Assembly: GCA_963971575.1 (NCBI GenBank) | Contig: OZ020625.1 | Location: forward strand, 15,167,646 to 15,231,645 | Direction: 5' to 3' | DNA: 64,000 nt | DNA from: Liopterus haemorrhoidalis | Lineage: Eukaryota; Arthropoda; Insecta; Coleoptera; Dytiscidae | Shown: piece by piece, positions 1-10,101 of the stretch | How positions within the stretch are numbered: the stretch's first letter is position 1 | How the letters are laid out: every line of letters starts with the position of its first letter | Translations under genes and position numbers: made by a program | Notes under the pieces: generated by a model | The model's input: the letters and a program-made list of their open reading frames with translations, nothing else | What the model was told of the DNA's origin: nothing | The model's database searches: none

Positions 1-161
1 ATTTTGACATGTGTCATTCGTTTCCATGGTTTCATTGTTGGAATTTTAAATTTTGACATTCCAACGTAAAAAATGAAATAACTCAAGCAAGGTCCCTTTT
101 CGTGACAACCTAAAAGAACGAAATTCACATTTAGTTCCGCCTAACCGTTTGAAACAGACTG
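1..161 (-). mobile_element. TA-MITE family A, partial copy cut by window edge
   Basis: This is an inverted, partial copy of the 406-bp element at 37347-37752. It ends with the terminal motif AACCGTTTGAAACAGACTG, followed by TA at 162-163. No coding capacity is visible. It is a non-autonomous TA-targeting DNA transposon, and the superfamily (Tc1/mariner-like) is inferred only from the TA target and the CAGT-type terminus. Confidence 0.75.
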
Positions 162-608
162 TATATGTTGGCAGTCGGTAAAGAAAAAAATAATAAATTG
201 TAATTTTTAATTGTTATTTTAAAAAAATATTAAAATTGTTGGTCAAAATCAAATGTATTATTTTAGTGAGGCATAAATACCACCATATGAGACAAAAATC
301 CCATCGATATGGGATATATGGCCAATTACAGTACTATTTTAAATCATTAATTTTATATATTTAGAATAATTATAAGTGTTTTAATCTTATGTTATTGTGT
401 AGTAAGATTATCTAAGAATTATAGAAAAGTAACAGATAAAGTTTAATAATTAAGATTAATGCAACACGATTGTTTTTCTATAACTGGGGCATCTATCCCA
501 CCTTTACCCTACCAACGTGAAAAATGAAATAACCCAAGATCCCTTCTCGTGACAACCTAAAAGAATGGAATTCCCATTTAGTTCCACTTAGAGCAAAGAA
601 ATGACCTA
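162..608. other. Non-coding AT-rich spacer with a second family A fragment
   Basis: No gene is visible. Bases about 511-590 are a diverged second fragment of MITE family A (shared tract GTGACAACCTAAAAGAA), in the same orientation as the copy at 1-161. A short palindromic stretch around ATCGATATGGGATATAT (303-319) is AT-rich and unremarkable. Confidence 0.5.
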
Positions 609-1399
609 TGGTCTATTTCAAAGTAGAAAAAAGTAAATAGCGCTGCGAACCGAGTACGATTTACACTGGACAAATACAGTATAGCGGGAAATTTAAAATA
701 AGTTACAACTAGGGCATGGGCGTAGCAACTGGGCTAGCAAGTGATTTTTTTTTTTTTTAATATAAAAAAGGTTTATTTAAAAGTTTAAATTCAGTTTAAT
801 GGGAAATTTGAAAAAGTTAAAAAAATATTAATTTTAAAAATTATGTACTTTATATAAAAAGAGAGATTTGGCTAAAAGAGTTTAAACAAAGCAATAAAAC
901 AAACAATATATCTTCAGAGCTAAAGTTTCTTATTTAAATAATTATTGTAAATAAAAATTAAAAATATATGTATATACGAAGGTCTAAAAATTATATCAAT
1001 AACTTCTTCCTTGGGCACAATCAGCTGGGCTGTCTTTTGGCCTCACATTAGTCCTCTTTCTTGATCTGTTAATCATCAACTGTCAAAAAATATTTATATG
1101 TCAGATAACCTAAAAAATATATAGCTGCGTAAAAACAAATTACATGGAAAATTTTCTCCATAAAATCTACGCCAAGAATATAAATAAAAGTCTAAATATG
1201 TAAATAATAACAAAATATATGAGAAAAATTAAATAATATAAATAATATATATTTCCAATGTACGACACTGACCATCTGTCAACTTGGACTAAAAACAATA
1301 TTTTTACAGTGTAACAGGGATGACGATCTAAACCAATCCGAAGCAAGGAGAAACAGCTCCTATCTTCTTACACACATTTTCCTACTTTGAAATAGACCA
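609..1399. mobile_element. TIR DNA transposon family B, non-autonomous
   Basis: The two ends are inverted repeats: TGGTCTATTTCAAAGTAG at the left and its complement at 1382-1399. TA lies on both sides (607-608 and 1400-1401). The interior is AT-rich without a reading frame. A second copy of the interior occurs at 43411-44996 and carries two later insertions. The size of about 790 bp and the TA target suggest a non-autonomous TA-targeting element. Confidence 0.65.
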
Positions 1400-1503
1400 T
1401 ATATCATTGTATAGATGTTACAATTTAGTAAATATCAATATGAAAAATAAAAAATATTTTGTCCTTAAGAAAATCAGTCTATATTTTTGAATAACAAAAT
1501 ACA

Positions 1504-1740
1504 AGTTACCTCAACAGTTCCCGCTGACTCCACAGAATAAAACACCACCCTTTTACAAAACATATTCCCAAGATGTACTTGACACTTTTAATAATCAGCA
1601 TTTTCTTTTCAGTTTATATTAACATGTTTTGCATATTATTTTTTAGTCTTAATTAGAATCTTGAACTGTAATAATTAAATTTTGTTAATGACGTAATAAA
1701 ACTTTTTAAAAACTGATTCTGAACATTTGGACAGTTATTT
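1504..1740 (+). repeat. 5' LTR of the errantivirus-like element
   Basis: The 237-bp repeat starts AGTTACCTCAACAG and ends GACAGTTATTT. It is flanked on the left by the target copy TACA. An AATAAA-type signal (CGTAATAAAAC) lies near 1694-1702. Length equals the 3' LTR exactly. Confidence 0.92.
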
Positions 1741-1757
1741 GGCGCAGTCGAGTGGGA
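1740..1757 (+). other. Primer-binding site
   Basis: TGGCGCAGTCGAGTGGGA abuts the 5' LTR. Pairing to the 3' end of a tRNA is expected for this position. The TGGCGCAGTCG start resembles the tRNA-Ser-type site reported for 17.6/297. The tRNA assignment is from memory. Confidence 0.7.
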
Positions 1758-1982
1758 TCACTAAACGGTATTAGCGAATATAATATCGGTCTGTTTTAAC
1801 AGTTTAAAAGTGAACAATAAAAAACGTGATCATTAACAAAGACATTTCGCCACAAGAACAAAGTGCAGAGAACGTGTGTAGAAGACTCTCCGAACGAAGA
1901 TCGAAGACTTCTCGCAGCCAATTCCGATTCCAGCCAATTCCAATCGATGGACAGGTGGACACTACTATTCTTGTGAGTATTG

Positions 1983-3245
1983 ATGTCATTCAGAGGTTAT
2001 TTATCCAACTCTTCGGATAGCGACCCGAATTACAGTCACGATAATTCTAATTCTGGCTCAGTAGAAAATTTAGTAAATATTTTTAATACAAGTTTAGACT
2101 TGAATAAAGAAATAGCACTACCAGGTCCCGTAAATTCAACGGTTCGTCCGACCCTTAGAAAGGAATATCTGGCTATGGTCTCAGAATTCCATGGACAACC
2201 GGAACTTTTATCGAGATTCATCGAAATATCAGAAAAATTAGTCACTAAGTTTTATAATAATAGCAATCCAGACGACTTTGAGAACGAATATCTCTTGTCT
2301 AGTCTAATTTCAAAAATTAAAGGCGAAGCGGCAATAAATATATCCTCTAGCCATATTACAAATTGGACAGAATTAAAAGCTGCCCTACTAAACGCGTATA
2401 GCGATAAAAGAGATGTCTATACGTTATGTATAGAATTATCCGAATTGAAACAAATACAAAATGAGTCACCTTTTGACTTTTACTTAAAAATACAAAAATT
2501 ATTAAACTTACAAATATCATATTTAACAAGTCATTATACTCCTAGTTGTAGACCAGCCCTTAGCGAATTTCTAAGAAATCTAGCTTTACGAGTTTTATTA
2601 CGTGGACTTAGAGAACCCATAGGCTCTCTGATGAGAACCAAAAATCCCACAGATCTTAATGAAGCCCTTAACATGCTTACAAACGATTTTAATTTAGAAA
2701 CTAGACATAAAATCGAGAAACACACGTATAATGTAAAATCGCAAAAAACAATTTCACAAACTTACAACCCTTCAATTCGAACGCAATTCCAACAACCCTC
2801 GCAACGTTTTCAATTCCAACAACCCTCGCAACGTTCTCAATACCAACAACCCTTCCAACGTTCTCAATACCAACAACAATCAAAATTTTCACCCGCATCC
2901 AATTCACAAACATTCAACAATCATAAAAACACTAACCCATCTAACAAAAACGTGTTTAGACCAGGTACAAATCAAAATCTACCCAAACCAACTCCCATGT
3001 CAGTTTGCACAAATAATACTTTCCAGAGACCACAACCTCAACAAAATTTCAACTTTAGACAAAACGAACCAAAATTCTTATCTGAAGAACTGTTCAATAT
3101 TGGTGACAATAATTTAGAAACAGAACAGATACATTCAGAACTCGAACCAGATGATTATTATGAACAATCTGTAGAACAAATTGATGATTCAAACGATCAT
3201 AATTTTTTAGAGGAAATAGCCTCGGACCCCAGTTTGAATTACTAA
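1983..3245 (+). CDS. gag: gag-like structural polyprotein of the LTR retroelement
   Basis: This open frame of 420 codons runs from the ATG at 1983, downstream of a leader of about 240 nt. A GTGAGT splice-donor-like site at 1973-1978 sits just before the start. The N-terminal part is Ser/Asn/Asp rich. A capsid-like helical region follows (roughly residues 50-240), then a Gln/Pro/Asn-rich part with three or four FQQPSQR-type repeats and an acidic tail. No CCHC zinc knuckle is visible, which is known for several errantivirus Gag proteins. The frame is intact. It ends at TAA 3243-3245, downstream of the frameshift site that gives access to pol in the -1 frame. The family assignment rests on position and composition. 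Confidence 0.8.
   Translation: MSFRGYLSNSSDSDPNYSHDNSNSGSVENLVNIFNTSLDLNKEIALPGPVNSTVRPTLRKEYLAMVSEFHGQPELLSRFIEISEKLVTKFYNNSNPDDFENEYLLSSLISKIKGEAAINISSSHITNWTELKAALLNAYSDKRDVYTLCIELSELKQIQNESPFDFYLKIQKLLNLQISYLTSHYTPSCRPALSEFLRNLALRVLLRGLREPIGSLMRTKNPTDLNEALNMLTNDFNLETRHKIEKHTYNVKSQKTISQTYNPSIRTQFQQPSQRFQFQQPSQRSQYQQPFQRSQYQQQSKFSPASNSQTFNNHKNTNPSNKNVFRPGTNQNLPKPTPMSVCTNNTFQRPQPQQNFNFRQNEPKFLSEELFNIGDNNLETEQIHSELEPDDYYEQSVEQIDDSNDHNFLEEIASDPSLNY
3203..3209 (+). promoter_or_regulatory. Programmed -1 ribosomal frameshift site (TTTTTTA)
   Basis: In the gag frame the heptamer reads T TTT TTA, the canonical X XXY YYZ arrangement. Slipping back one base enters a frame that is open without a stop from 3209 into the protease motif at about 3314. 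The gag frame closes 36 bp after the heptamer. I did not identify a downstream pseudoknot. Confidence 0.75.
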
Positions 3246-4222
3246 ATTTAAATAATAACAAAAGCCAATTACCGTACATTGTATTCCCTGACAATAATTT
3301 AAAAGTATTGTTAGACACAGGCAGCACTAAGTCATTCATTAATCCCGAAGTTGCAAAAAAGTATTTTCAAAAATCAATAGTCAATGATCCCTTTCAAATA
3401 TCATCGGCACACGGTAATTCAACAGAGTACTACAGTATGTTTATGCCAAGTCCCAAAATACTTAAAACAAACAGTTTGCCTTTAAAATTCCATTTGTTTA
3501 AATTTCACAAATACTTTGATTGCCTCTTAGATTTAGATAATCTTAAATTACTAAACGCAAAAATTGATTTGGTTGATAATAAATTGATCACTCCTGAAAC
3601 GTCCTTAAAAATCAATTTCCTTTGTTCTAAACCAACCGTAAATAATATCCAAATCCAAGCGAAATCTAAACAAGTTATAAAAATTAACGTAAAAAATATA
3701 AAAAACGGTGATGTTATGATTCCCTTCTCAAAATTCAATAAATTAGAGATACCACAATGTCTAACCAAAGTAAATAATCATCAAGCTATTTGTACTATTT
3801 TGAACCCAACAGAATCCGACATAACACTAAATTTGGATAATAACTCTCACGCCGAGAAATTCGAGAATAACGAGCAAAATTCATTTGAACCAAACTTAAA
3901 TTTCTTTAATACCGACAAGATAAAATTCGATGTTTCCAAAATTAGGACGGAACATATGAACCCCGAAGAAAAGAACGAAATTTGTAAACTACTCAAAGAA
4001 TACGCAGATATATTTCATTTAGATGATAAACCCCTTTCATTTACAAATAAAATAAAACACAGAATAAGAACTAGTGACGAGATTCCCGTTTACACAAAAT
4101 CATACCGGTACCCGGAAATCCATCGAACCGAAGTACGAAACCAAATAAAAAAGATGTTGGACCAGAATATTATTAAACAATCGGTGATAGGTATCCCTTG
4201 CCTAACATTAACGACCTTCTAG
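3209..4222 (+). pseudogene. pol: pol, 5' part: aspartic protease and start of reverse transcriptase
   Basis: This lies in the -1 frame relative to gag and has no initiator of its own, as expected for a frameshift product. The protease active site LLDTGST is at about 3311-3331. A linker leads to the RT N-terminus (motif [12 protein letters not shown] near 4150-4185). The frame then breaks: RT sequence jumps from just before the first palm motifs straight to the [11 protein letters not shown] segment in another frame. A block of the RT fingers region (roughly 30-40 residues by family comparison) is therefore missing at about 4185-4200. The product would be a truncated protease-RT fragment. Confidence 0.8.
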
Positions 4223-5205
4223 ATAAGTTAGGAAGATGCCAATACTTCACGACACTTGATTTGGCATCAGGTTTCCATCAGATAGAGTTAGATAGCGACG
4301 ATATAGAAAAGTCGGCGTTCAATACGGAAAATGGACATTATGAATTTCTTCGTATGCCATTTGGGCTTAAAAATGCGCCCGCGACTTTCCAACGTGTCAT
4401 GGAAGCTATTTTGAGAGGTCTTTTAAACGATAAATGTGTAGTCTACCTAGACGACATTATCATATTTAGTACAAGCCTCGAGGAACATGTTCAAAATTTG
4501 CGATCTGTGTTCGACCGTTTGAGACACGCGAACTTTAAGATACAACTTGACAAATCGGAGTTTTTAAAGAAAGAAGTATCATATTTAGGCCATATCGTAA
4601 CACCTGATGGCGTAAAACCCAATCCCGATAAGATAGTTGCAATCCAAAATTATCCAATTCCTAAAAACCCAAAACAATTAAAAGGATTCCTTGGTTTACT
4701 AGGTTATTATAGGAAATTTATCAAAGACTTTGCCAAGATAACAAAACCGCTAACCAAATGCCTCAAAAAAGACTCTATCATAAATATCAAAGACACAGAA
4801 TACGCTAATTGTTTCAATATGTGCAAAAATCTCCTGATTAACGAACCGCTACTGCAATACCCTGACTTCACTAAGACATTTAATATCACTAGTGACGCGA
4901 GCAACTTCGCGATAGGAGCAGTGCTCTCACAAGGTAAAATAGGTTCCGACCTTCCGATAGCGTATGCTAGTAGAACCTTAAATAGTTCAGAGATAAACTA
5001 CAGTACCATAGAAAAAGAACTTCTTGCTGTAATTTTTGCCGTGAAATATTTTAGACCTTATGTTTTCGGTAGAAAGTTTAACATCATAACTGATCACAAA
5101 CCACTCGAATGGTTATTCTCGCTCAATGAACCTAATTCAAAATTAATGCGTTGGCGTCTCAAGCTCGAAGAGTACCAATACACTGTTATTTATAAAAAAG
5201 GTTGA
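4198..5205 (+). pseudogene. pol: pol, middle part: reverse transcriptase palm and RNase H
   Basis: This continues pol in a third frame after the deletion at about 4190. Visible RT motifs are [10 protein letters not shown] (catalytic Asp of motif A), the [13 protein letters not shown] segment and YLDDIIIFS (the YxDD box). The tether is followed by RNase H, with [12 protein letters not shown], the Glu in [10 protein letters not shown] and TDHKPLEWL. All catalytic acids are present. The frame is closed by TGA at 5203-5205, immediately before the conserved NSNADALSR segment that still follows in the same frame. This is a nonsense change, not the natural end. Confidence 0.85.
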
Positions 5206-5703
5206 CTAAACAGCAATGCAGATGCGTTATCCCGTATACAAATTAACATGCACGAGACTATAGACCAAGACGAAGGTATATTTAAATTTATGAAAGACTT
5301 TAATAAACAATTTGACAAACCCGGTACATCAAAAGATAATGCGGACAATGAATCCTTATTTGTAGAAATAGGTGAACCCGAACTAGAAACTATAACTATT
5401 GACGACGACTCAGACGATCAGACTATACATTCTAATATAGATAACCCTATAGTAGGACTACCGATAATTGATTCCCCAGTTAACCACGGTATGAATCAAA
5501 TCATAGTATCAGAAATAAACTATGACCCACCAGTCCCTTCAATTATAAAATTATTCAATAATAAACAACGAATTCTTTTCAAGATTTCAAAAAACAATTT
5601 CGAACACGATGTCATAAATTGTATAAAACAATACATAGTACCAAAGATTAAGTATCATTTTTATTTCGAAGATAATTTCCCGTTTACGAAAAGTTTAGTC
5701 TAG
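5206..5703 (+). pseudogene. pol: pol, RNase H to integrase linker
   Basis: The frame is the same as the preceding RT/RNase H piece. It begins with NSNADALSR and continues as an Asp/Asn-rich linker of about 150 residues. It closes with TAG at 5701-5703. The stop arises where TAGTC is tandemly repeated (5696-5700 and 5701-5705). The homologous integrase N-terminus continues just downstream in another frame. Confidence 0.7.
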
Positions 5704-6515
5704 TCATTCAAAAATATTTCAAAAATACTCAACTTAATTTTGTAAAATGCACAGAAAAATTAGTAGATGTAGAAAACGAGGATGAAATTTTAAAAGTTAT
5801 TCAAAATTATCACGAAAGTAAGACAAACCACCGAGGTCTTGACGAGACCGAAATAAAAATTAAATCACGATATTATTGGCCCAATCAACGTAAATCAATT
5901 CAAACCTTTATTAACAATTGTGAGTTATGTCAGATGACAAAATACGATAGAATACCCCTGAAACTAAAATTCAATATAACCCCCACAGCTACAAAACCAT
6001 TTAAAATCGTACATGTAGATAGCATAACATTAGAAAACGTTAAATTCCTCACCATCATAGATTCATTTTCAAAATATGCCCAGGGATATAAACTAAATTC
6101 AGCACAAGGGATAGAAGTAGTAAATAACCTAGTTAAATTCTTTACCCACCATGGCATACCGCAACAAGTCATATCTGATAACGGACTCGAGTTCAAAAAT
6201 TCAGTCGTAAAAGAATTGTTGCAGGTTCATAAAATCAAAATTCATTTCATTAGTAGCCAACATCCGGAATCGAACGGACAAATAGAAAGATTCCACTCAA
6301 CCCTTATAGAACACATTCGTTTATTAAATAACCAAGCTGAATATTCTAAAGACCCCATTGAAATTAAAGTAAACTACGCCCTTTTAGCGTATAACAACTC
6401 CGTGCATTCCGTCACAAAGCTGACACCAGCAGAAATAATATCCGGACAACTAAACTCAGATTCACCATTTGCAGTGCCGGCTGTGGGTTTTGCGGGGCCT
6501 CGGGAAAACTTGTAA
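5700..6515 (+). pseudogene. pol: pol, integrase zinc-binding and catalytic core, interrupted
   Basis: The HHCC zinc region (histidines near 5810-5830, CELC near 5918-5930) is followed by the DDE core: Asp in VHVDS (about 6018), Asp in SDNGLEF (about 6178) and Glu in GQIERFHS (about 6283). After SDSPF the reading frame runs into a hAT MITE inserted at 6472 and stops at TAA 6513-6515 inside it. Integrase sequence resumes after 6654 in the same frame, because insert plus target duplication total 183 bp. Confidence 0.85.
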
Positions 6516-6646
6516 AAAACGTTGCATTTGGTGTCAAAAACTTGCCATAGCTACTAATAATTGTTAGAAATATGAAAGCGCGGGGCCCCTTTAAGCGCGG
6601 GGCCTCGGGAAAAATCCCCGAAGTCCCGACCTCTGAGCCGGCCCTG
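6472..6646. mobile_element. hAT-type MITE inserted in the integrase frame
   Basis: This GC-rich insert of 175 bp has termini CAGTGCCGGCT and AGCCGGCCCTG, which are inverted repeats with one mismatch. A perfect 8-bp target duplication ACCATTTG lies at 6464-6471 and 6647-6654. An 8-bp duplication and CAG...CTG ends are hallmarks of hAT elements. It has no coding capacity and is younger than its host retroelement. Confidence 0.9.
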
Positions 6647-6654
6647 ACCATTTG

Positions 6655-7022
6655 ACATTGACGTAGGACAACAATTAGTCAACAATTACGTGACAAATCA
6701 TAAAAATAAAATTAGACTTCTTTACAACAAGATAAATGAAACCCTGTCAGTAAACAAAGAAAATAAAATAACTAAAATTAACGAAAATAGACAAGATCTC
6801 CCCAAAATACCTGAAAAAGTTTATGTTAAGAATAAACAAAAACAGCGGAAAACAAAAAATAAATACAAAGAGGAAAAAATTATAAGTGTAGATCCCAAAT
6901 TAAAAACCGCGAAAATCGAAACAACACACGGTAATACCGCGGACAACATTCACCTCTCTAATATTAAAAATCCAAGAAAACAAACTTATAAATTCAAAAA
7001 TTTTCAAGCATCAAACGATTAA
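6655..7022 (+). pseudogene. pol: pol, integrase C-terminal domain
   Basis: The frame is unchanged relative to the core upstream of the MITE. It is Lys/Asn-rich, as expected for the DNA-binding C-terminal part of gypsy integrases, and includes a segment ISVDPKLKTAKIETTHGN that resembles the small beta-barrel region. It ends at TAA 7020-7022. Separated from the core by the MITE, it is untranslated in its native context. Confidence 0.65.
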
Positions 7023-7062
7023 TTATTAAATTAGTAAATTATTTACTTCTTAAGCTTGCCTA

Positions 7063-7302
7063 TTGACTTTGAACAAAATTATGAACTATTATTTAAAACC
7101 AATACCCACTGAGCATGAAAAAGATTTTGTGACCGTAATTCCAAATATTAAATATGTTTTAAAATCCGAACATAATATAATACCTCTGACTGGTATCTGT
7201 ACCAAGAATAAGGTGTATCAATGTCCCAGTCATCTGTTAACAAACTACAAGGCTGATTGCGAAGAAGGCATCATTCATCAAGGAAACCCAAGTCACTGCT
7301 AA
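7063..7302 (+). pseudogene. env: env-like remnant, N-proximal piece
   Basis: A short frame (ATG at 7081) sits between pol and the 3' LTR, exactly where errantiviruses carry env. It has four cysteines and a segment VTVIPNIKYVLKSEHN. It stops at TAA 7300-7302. Intact errantivirus env genes are several times longer, so most of the gene is deleted. Assignment is by position and weak resemblance only. Confidence 0.5.
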
Positions 7303-7362
7303 TACACACGATTAAACATCGCCAATAATTAACCGGAATTCATCACCGAAATCAACCAATAT

Positions 7363-7677
7363 TTGGGTGTATTTCCGAAGACAGAAAAATTAAACACGCT
7401 CAAACTTGAAAAAATACAAGCAAATCCTGCTGCGATGTATCGAGAAGATCAAAACATTGTCCAATACCATGCCAATATTTGGACAATCACGCTGTACGTC
7501 ATCCTATCCATTGGAAGTTTTTACCTTCTCATAAAATGGGTAAAAAACAAGATATCCAAGAAGCTGCAAAATCAAGAAAATGAAAAGGAAAATTCCCAAG
7601 AAAATCCAAAATCGAACAGCCTTCCGGAGGAAGCCTTCGTCCAAGGGGGGAGGAGTTACCTCAACAGTTCCCGCTGA
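7363..7677 (+). pseudogene. env: env-like remnant, membrane-anchor piece
   Basis: About 105 codons in the same frame as the preceding remnant. One hydrophobic segment (about 7480-7545, WTITLYVILSIGSFYLL) is followed by Lys-rich and Glu/Asn-rich sequence, as in a C-terminal membrane anchor with a short cytoplasmic tail. The frame runs through the polypurine tract and ends inside the 3' LTR, so the 3' end overlaps it. Confidence 0.5.
7643..7653 (+). other. Polypurine tract
   Basis: AAGGGGGGAGG lies immediately before the 3' LTR start (AGTTACC at 7654). This is the plus-strand primer site expected of LTR retroelements. Confidence 0.85.
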
Positions 7678-7890
7678 CTCCACAGAATAAGACACCACCC
7701 TTTTACATAACATATTCCCAAGATGTACTTGACACTTTTAATAATCAGCATTTTCTTTTCAGTTTATATTAACATGTTTTGCATATTATTTTTTAGTCTT
7801 AATTAGAATCTTGAACTGTAATAATTAAATTTTGTTAATGACGTAATAAAACTTTTTAAAAACTGATTCTGAACATTTGGATAGTTATTT
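7654..7890 (+). repeat. 3' LTR of the errantivirus-like element
   Basis: 237 bp, same length as the 5' LTR. About three differences are visible by eye (near 7691, 7708 and 7882). It is followed by the target copy TACA at 7891-7894. Confidence 0.92.
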
Positions 7891-7894
7891 TACA

Positions 7895-8519
7895 TTAAAT
7901 TTCACCTTTAAGATTTTTTCTTTCTTTTTCTTTAACTAAAACAAAACCTATTTTATCATAGCTATTCCTTTGGTTTCTTATTATTTTGAATTACTTGTTC
8001 ATTAAGTTCTCTATTACTGGTATTAAATAACTAAAACTAACTTCATTATTTGACAGTTTACATTCTTGACAAGTTTACCAATTGTTTACATAAATTTGCA
8101 CGTAAACGTAAACAAAAAGTTTACGTATAAACGCCCATCCCTGCTTAAAAATACGTTTTACTAATTAAAATTGATATAACAGAGATATATTTAAAAAAGT
8201 GTACTCACATAAAATGAAAAAAAAATCAATATACGTACTTATTTAAAAAAGCACAACAAAATAACATTCAACAACAAATATACAATTTTCCGTACTATTC
8301 TACAACTGCAAACCCAGCTATATTCATGTCAGTATATAATCAAGTAAAATTAAAAAAAATAAATAAATAAAATGATTTGTGACTAAATAAAACTAAGAAA
8401 AATAATTTACTAAGATAAGCTAACCGAAAATTTTACAAAAAGTAAATTTATTTACCTAAATTTGCACCTAAAATAGACAGTACGCATGCGCAATAAGGTG
8501 GGTTTGCAGAAGTAGAATA
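7895..8519. other. AT-rich spacer, nothing recognised
   Basis: AT-rich sequence without a plausible gene. I see no terminal repeats or RNA-gene motifs. Confidence 0.4.
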
Positions 8520-9984
8520 GAGCACTCCAAAACAGCTGATCGCTAAAACAGCTGTTAGTCCGTGGAGGGTAAACAAAGTTTGATTCGCCATAACTGTAGT
8601 ATGTGGGGTAGTACTTTCAAAACCTTATATATCATTTTTATTGAAATATATTGCGATTTTGTTATAAAAGCGAGTTGATTTTAATAAAACACAAAAGCCT
8701 ACTTTTAGTTTTGTATTAAATTTTGGAAATTGGAGAGTGAGCACAAAGACGTTGTGTATTGTATGGGAAGAAAATTTCAATTATTAACAATGTGAACCTA
8801 CCGATTAAGTGAAAAGGATCTCTCATATAGTCCAGATATATTTCCAGCAGTTACAGCCATGCACATCACTGGCTATTTCGTGTTAACCCACATTTTCTAC
8901 ACAAAAAATAAAGCAAGAACATGCTATCATGTTCTATAGCAAAATATCGGAGTGAGACAAGGAGTAAAACCTAATATAATGTGTTCCATTCGAAAGAAAA
9001 AAAAAACATGCTGTAACAAGTGTGTGCCTCAATAGTGAAAGTGTTAAAAAGTCTCTTCTGTGTGTTGGTAACTTTCTTAGTGATGATCTTAGTGACACAG
9101 CTGACATCGACAGGCAATTCTGTTGTTTGTGTGAAAGCTAATATGCTGAATCGTAGATTCTCGAAATGTAGTCCTGATACATGCGTACATATTTACTTAA
9201 TACATTTTGTCGTACTATGAATACATCGGCATTCTGGATTTATCATACAAAAGATCATGTTTGTAAACTTATTATGTGTTACAACAATGCATTTCGAATA
9301 AACTTTGGTTTAAAAAATTATTGTTGTGCTAGTGAAATGTGAAGTGTTCATAACAAATGCTGTAAATTGATGTATGGCTTTAATAAAGAAATATGTTCAT
9401 AGTTTGTGATAAAGACTCTGGGCGACATCGAACGAGCTTATGTAGTGTTTTCTACTTAGCGATAAGACTTTTCTAATGTACTGGGCTGTAAAACATATTC
9501 AAACTTTCTTAACAAGTGGTCTTTCCTACGAGTTGTGATAATATTCCTCAAATGACTACAAATTCAAACCATGTTTGATATATATCATTGTATGTTCTGT
9601 TATCGTAATGTATTTTGTGGAATTTTTGTTTAAATTGCTAAATAATATTGTTTATTTATTTTATTATTTAATTTATTTCCAGTTTAATTTGCCTTTCTAA
9701 GTCCATTTATAATTGTCGTCTGACTCCTGATAAGTTATGTAGTGCAGTTTTAAATTTATACTTTAAAACTTTCGACAGGTTATAAAAATATCACTTTGTC
9801 ACATCCACCACACTACCTACCACACTCCACTACATCACGAAATAATGGCATTATAGGTTTTTTTTTTTTTTTCATATAGTTTTGTTTTTGCTCTAGGCTT
9901 TCGAATGTAAACACATAGGTAAAATCTTTGTTTACCCCTCAGCCGCCATATTGGATTTTAAAGTGACAGCATTCTGAAGTGCTC
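8520..9984. mobile_element. TA-flanked element with long imperfect TIRs, unclassified
   Basis: Both ends start GAGCACT inside the target TA (8518-8519 and 9985-9986). About 45-60 bp in, the arms share a GGGTAAACAAAG block (near 8566-8577, complement near 9927-9938). The arms are diverged in between. The interior holds only a 66-codon frame (9020-9220) with a hydrophobic start that I do not regard as a gene. It is probably a non-autonomous DNA transposon. Confidence 0.5.
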
Positions 9985-10101
9985 TATAGTGCCCAATTTT
10001 CAGCTTCCGAAGTTTCTAAAAACACGACCTAGATAAATTGTCGATCAGTTAAGAACTATTACGGAAAATAACGAAGTGATTTTCAGGGTTAAATAAATGA
10101 C
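9985..10101. other. Short spacer
   Basis: No feature seen between the TA-flanked element and the left TIR of the MULE. Confidence 0.4.

Larger units (their letters stand above)
1504..7890 (+). mobile_element. Endogenous retrovirus-like Ty3/gypsy element (errantivirus-like), defective
   Basis: The element is 6387 bp. It has two 237-bp LTRs (1504-1740 and 7654-7890) and a perfect 4-bp target duplication, TACA, at 1500-1503 and 7891-7894. The order is LTR, primer-binding site, gag, pol (protease, RT, RNase H, integrase), env remnant, polypurine tract, LTR. By eye the LTRs differ at about three positions, so insertion was recent. Even so, the coding region has an RT deletion with frame change, a TGA at the end of RNase H, a 5-bp duplication before the integrase zinc region, a hAT MITE in the integrase and a mostly deleted env. 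It is therefore not autonomous. The start AGTTA of the LTR and a third frame before the 3' LTR fit insect errantiviruses (17.6/297/gypsy type). Confidence 0.92.

Noticed and set aside
2701..2913. Minus-strand frame with VGIENVARV repeats
   Set aside because: Shadow of the Gln/Pro-rich repeats in gag.
9020..9220. 66-codon frame with a hydrophobic, signal-peptide-like start
   Set aside because: Short, lies inside a non-coding TIR element and has no homologue or splice context that I recognise.
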